7,235 nucleotides of DNA, taken from contig CAZSPL010000201.1 of NCBI GenBank assembly GCA_964608735.1, positions 1 through 7,235 on the forward strand, written 5' to 3'. Shown in pieces: positions 4,313 through 7,235 of this stretch; within the stretch, counting starts at the first letter, position 1, and each line of letters begins with the position of its first letter. This stretch comes from CAZSPL01 sp964608735. Lineage in GTDB: Bacteria; JAJVIF01; JAPKYR01; CAZSPL01. The notes under the pieces were generated by a model, which did not search any database, was not told the DNA's origin, and saw nothing but the letters and a program-made list of their open reading frames with translations. The position numbers and the translations under genes are program-made.

Positions 4313-7078
4313 GTGGAGAAGGATAAAGAAAAGGGATATTTTACGACGACCGAGCTGGCGGAATTATTGCGGGTGTCCCGGGCGTCCCTGTATGACTACA
4401 TCAAGGCGGGAAGGCTGAAGGGCGTCAGGCTCGGACGGCGGCGCTTATTCAGCCGCGAGGAAGTGACGGCATTCCTCGGCGAAGCCCCGCCCGAAAAGGC
4501 AGGCAAGCCTGAAGTAGAATTCACGCCTGAGTTGAAAGACGCCAGGAATAAGTTGAAGGAATGTGAGAACCTGCTCGTACATCTTAAAGGGAACGAAATT
4601 ATTCTGATTATAAAACACGTCAAGGAGACCTTTAATCGCGCGGGCGACATCGAGGGTCTCACAATGGCGACATTCTTTGAAGGTTATGCGCTTCTCTTTG
4701 AAGGCAAGCCGTCAAGGGCGAGGCAGAGGTTCAATGAGGCGCTGGATAAAGTATCCCGGTTGGGAAATCCCGAACTCGAAGGACGTATCCTGGCAGGCAT
4801 TGCCGCCATCGAAAGCCTGAAGGGCAATTTCGAAAAAGCCGTTGATATCAACCACCGGGTATTAAAGTGCCTCCGGGATGCCGACTCGAGAGCCAAGATT
4901 GCCATTGTTCACACGAACATGGGGAAGCTCTACGCCCAGATGAACCGGCACCAGGAGGCTCTGTTCCAGTATCGGCAAGCTCTCGAGATGGCCGGAGGGA
5001 TAAAGGTACAGCCACATTTTGAGCCGACGACGCTGCTTTCTATTTCCGATATCTATTCATCGATAGGCGAGCATCAACTCTCGTTTGGCTATGCGAAGAA
5101 AGCGTACCAGCTATGCCTTAAACGCAAGCTTGATGAGATGCGCGTTAGCGCTCTCAATTACCTGGGCCGGTCGATGACGAACATCGGCGACAAACAGGCG
5201 GCAGCCGACTATTTCCGGCGCTCGTATGAGGAGTGGAGCCGGTTAAACCCCGCCGCGAAGGATAGCTTAGTCTCGATGGCGATAAACAGCCTTCTCGCGC
5301 TTGAGGATTACAAGGGCGCAATGGAGCATCTCCGAACGAGGGAAAAGCTCCTTCGGGAAATGGACCGCGAAACCCCTGCTATAGCCGGGCTCTACTTCAA
5401 CTATGCAAAGTGCAACCTTGGGCTCAAACGGTACAAGAAAGCTGCTGAGTACATCGAGATGGGCTTGAGTAAACAGATAGAACTCGGTCAACTCGCGAAC
5501 CTGAGAACTCACCGGCGCTATGCCGGGAGGATATACGCGGCATCCGGAGACTATCGACGGGCCAATGAATTTTTCCGCGGCTCTCTCTTCAGCCTGAATG
5601 CCGACATCGACAGGTCTGTCGCCGATGGGCTTCCGGCCTACCAGGAGCACCTGGTAGAGGACACACTCGACGATTTCGCCGGGTCCATCTTCCTTGACAC
5701 CAATGATAAAGCGGCGTTCAAGGACATTACCCTCCTTGTTTCCGAGAGCGCGAACCGGGTTATCAATGAGAATAGCCTCTATCCCGATCCCATAAAGGGG
5801 AGGTTTGTCGCGCGCAAGTTTGCACGGGCGGCATCGGCGATTGTCGAATTCCATCGCAAGGCTTACCACATCGCTCCCGGGAAGCTGATGCCGTCGCAAG
5901 TAAAACACCTCGGCAACAGGATTTCGAGGCTGAAGGCGACAAAGGCAAAACTTTCAACGGAGGTTGCAAGGAAAAACCCGCTCTACCTTCCGTTACAGGG
6001 GGAAGACGGGCCGTCGGTCGACGAGATCAGGGGATTATTAAAATCAAGCGGGATCCCTCGCGGTACAGCGGTTCTGTTCATATATGTAGCCGAAAAAAAG
6101 GGCCAGGGATTCCTGCTGAATAGCAGCGGAATCGCGCACAGGAAGGAAATCGACATGGGTAAAGCTGAGGCCCGGGAATACATGGACGACTTCAGAGCCA
6201 TGTGTGCCACCGTGGGCACGCTGATTCGCGCCGGTTCACCCCCGCCGATCGATGAACAGCGCCAGGTAAAAAGCATTCTTAAGATACTCTACGACCGTTT
6301 GTTCTCACCCTTCGCGGGGGCGTTGGACCCTGATAAACCGTTGCTTGTGCTGACCGATCCGCTGCTGAATTTTTTGCCGTTCGAAGCGCTGTTTGACGGG
6401 CGCAGGCACCTTTGCGAGTACATGCAGATACTAAGGGTTCTATCTCCCTCGTTCCTGAGAGCTTTCAACCTGCCTGGGCGACCCAGATCCGCCGGGAAGC
6501 ATAAAATATTCGATGTTAATTCGATGACCGGTGAAAATGGCTCGAAAGGCATGTCGTATACCGAAGGCTTTTCTTCACGCCGGCTGAAACAACTGCACGG
6601 GAGCGCGGCCACCATTGAAGCGATCAGACCGAATATCGGGAAATACTCCGCTTTCCTCTATACCGGGAATTATTTCTACCAGGAGAATAACCCGGAGCAG
6701 GCCAGTCTGAGCATGGCATCCGGACCCGGCTTGACCGCAAATGAGTTTTTCAGCCAGCGCTACGACCTGTCCGGAACACGGATGGTGATTCTCAACACCG
6801 GCGGGATTTCCCGCGAGGAGTTTCAATCACGAAGCCGGTTCCTGCCGATCCAGCGTGCATTCCTCACCGCCGGGGCAAATTCCGTGACCTCGTTCCTGTG
6901 GCGGATGGATGAGGGCAGCCTGTCGAACCTGATCCGCCCGATGCTCGGTAAGTTTATCAACGACGGCATTCCCCCCCCGGAGGCGGCAAGGCAAGTCCGG
7001 AGAGAGCTGATCGGCAACCCGGTTACATCGCATCCGTATTTCTGGGCGGGCCTGCTGAATTTTAACCTGGCCCTATAG
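4313..7078 (+). CDS. HTH-TPR-CHAT fusion protein with apparently inactive CHAT domain
   Basis: A 921-residue soluble protein without signal peptide or membrane segments. Residues 8-56 (YFTTTELAELLRVSRASLY to FSREEVTAFL) form an excisionase/MerR-type HTH of the HTH_17 kind, expected to bind DNA. Residues about 115-425 are helix pairs with TPR-like spacing (for example GKLYAQMNRHQEALFQYRQA and GRIYAASGDYRRANEFFRGS), likely a protein- or ligand-sensing scaffold. Residues about 560-921 are a CHAT domain: LLNFLPFEAL (684-693), SPSFLRAF (711-718), SVTSFLWRMDEGS (857-869) and HPYFWAGLL (907-915). The usual HFxxHG is replaced by FLYTGNYF (781-788), placing Gly785 at the His. The usual LSACET is replaced by LNTGG (827-831), placing Gly830 at the Cys. 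Proteolysis is therefore unlikely. GTG 4313 is the only sensible start, since the HTH begins at once and a stop lies 12 nt upstream. Function is unknown; a DNA-binding sensor or adaptor is my inference. Confidence 0.88.
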   Translation: MEKDKEKGYFTTTELAELLRVSRASLYDYIKAGRLKGVRLGRRRLFSREEVTAFLGEAPPEKAGKPEVEFTPELKDARNKLKECENLLVHLKGNEIILIIKHVKETFNRAGDIEGLTMATFFEGYALLFEGKPSRARQRFNEALDKVSRLGNPELEGRILAGIAAIESLKGNFEKAVDINHRVLKCLRDADSRAKIAIVHTNMGKLYAQMNRHQEALFQYRQALEMAGGIKVQPHFEPTTLLSISDIYSSIGEHQLSFGYAKKAYQLCLKRKLDEMRVSALNYLGRSMTNIGDKQAAADYFRRSYEEWSRLNPAAKDSLVSMAINSLLALEDYKGAMEHLRTREKLLREMDRETPAIAGLYFNYAKCNLGLKRYKKAAEYIEMGLSKQIELGQLANLRTHRRYAGRIYAASGDYRRANEFFRGSLFSLNADIDRSVADGLPAYQEHLVEDTLDDFAGSIFLDTNDKAAFKDITLLVSESANRVINENSLYPDPIKGRFVARKFARAASAIVEFHRKAYHIAPGKLMPSQVKHLGNRISRLKATKAKLSTEVARKNPLYLPLQGEDGPSVDEIRGLLKSSGIPRGTAVLFIYVAEKKGQGFLLNSSGIAHRKEIDMGKAEAREYMDDFRAMCATVGTLIRAGSPPPIDEQRQVKSILKILYDRLFSPFAGALDPDKPLLVLTDPLLNFLPFEALFDGRRHLCEYMQILRVLSPSFLRAFNLPGRPRSAGKHKIFDVNSMTGENGSKGMSYTEGFSSRRLKQLHGSAATIEAIRPNIGKYSAFLYTGNYFYQENNPEQASLSMASGPGLTANEFFSQRYDLSGTRMVILNTGGISREEFQSRSRFLPIQRAFLTAGANSVTSFLWRMDEGSLSNLIRPMLGKFINDGIPPPEAARQVRRELIGNPVTSHPYFWAGLLNFNLAL

Positions 7079-7088
7079 GCGAGGCATT

Positions 7089-7235
7089 GTGCATGGTATG
7101 ATTAAAGAACGATTAAAGGCGAATTTGGCGGATATGTTCACTGGTCGAAATATCGTACGGCAAGCAGGCGAGCCAGTCTCGACGCATATCGAGCAATCGG
7201 CGGCGTTTACCGATTCGTTTTATGATATTACGGAG
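7089..7235 (+). CDS. Unidentified protein, N-terminal part only, cut by the window edge
   Basis: An open frame runs from GTG 7089 (or in-frame ATG 7098) to the window end without a stop. From the ATG it reads MIKERLKANLADMFTGRNIV and continues for 46 codons, ending TDSFYDITE. GGCGAGG just after the previous stop is a possible ribosome-binding site: its GAGG (7081-7084) lies 4 nt before GTG and 13 nt before ATG, so the start is uncertain. The gap to the HTH-TPR-CHAT stop is only 10-19 nt, with no terminator or promoter between, so the two are probably co-transcribed. The visible part is charged, without a signal peptide or membrane segment. I do not recognise a family. Confidence 0.6.
   Translation, partial: MHGMIKERLKANLADMFTGRNIVRQAGEPVSTHIEQSAAFTDSFYDITE

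Overview
The window looks like chromosomal DNA from an anaerobic, ferredoxin-using bacterium with a fairly GC-rich genome. The evidence is a 2-oxoacid:ferredoxin oxidoreductase (OFOR) followed by an Nfn-type flavoprotein pair, which is typical of strict anaerobes. An intergenic GCAGGCATCCTGCCTGC-type inverted repeat resembles repeats I remember from Planctomycetes/Verrucomicrobia/Omnitrophota-like genomes, but this is too weak to assign a phylum. All identified protein genes are on the + strand.

Left block (1-3896): energy metabolism. The beta subunit of an OFOR enters truncated at the left edge (1-762) and is followed after 3 nt by its gamma subunit (766-1308). A spacer of about 290 nt follows. 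It holds a large nested inverted repeat (1315-1390), an AT-rich stretch, a good sigma70-like promoter (1494-1522) and two leader hairpins. Next come two overlapping genes for an NfnA/SudB-like FAD/[2Fe-2S] subunit (TTG start at 1601) and an NfnB/SudA/GltA-like FAD/[4Fe-4S] subunit (2452-3849). A strong intrinsic terminator (3873-3896) closes the block. Together the genes would oxidise a 2-oxoacid to acyl-CoA, put the electrons on ferredoxin, and use reduced ferredoxin plus NADH to make NADPH.

Middle (3897-4312): a non-coding, highly structured gap of about 416 nt. It contains an A9T5 tract, a weak + strand promoter candidate, an 11-bp hairpin capped by GCAA, and a convincing layout for a small RNA on the minus strand: TTGACT-N17-TATATT promoter, about 95 nt of foldable sequence, then a hairpin plus U-run terminator. 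That promoter lies beside the start of the next gene, so the two would be divergently transcribed.

Right block (4313-7235): one large gene encodes a 921-residue protein with an N-terminal excisionase/MerR-like helix-turn-helix, a TPR-like helical array and a C-terminal CHAT (caspase-like) domain. The CHAT fold motifs are well kept, but the catalytic His and Cys positions appear to be Gly, so it is probably a pseudo-protease tied to a DNA-binding domain. A further reading frame starts within 10-20 nt and runs off the right edge; I do not recognise its product.

The two places most worth attention are the HTH-TPR-pseudoCHAT protein and the divergent small-RNA candidate beside its promoter.
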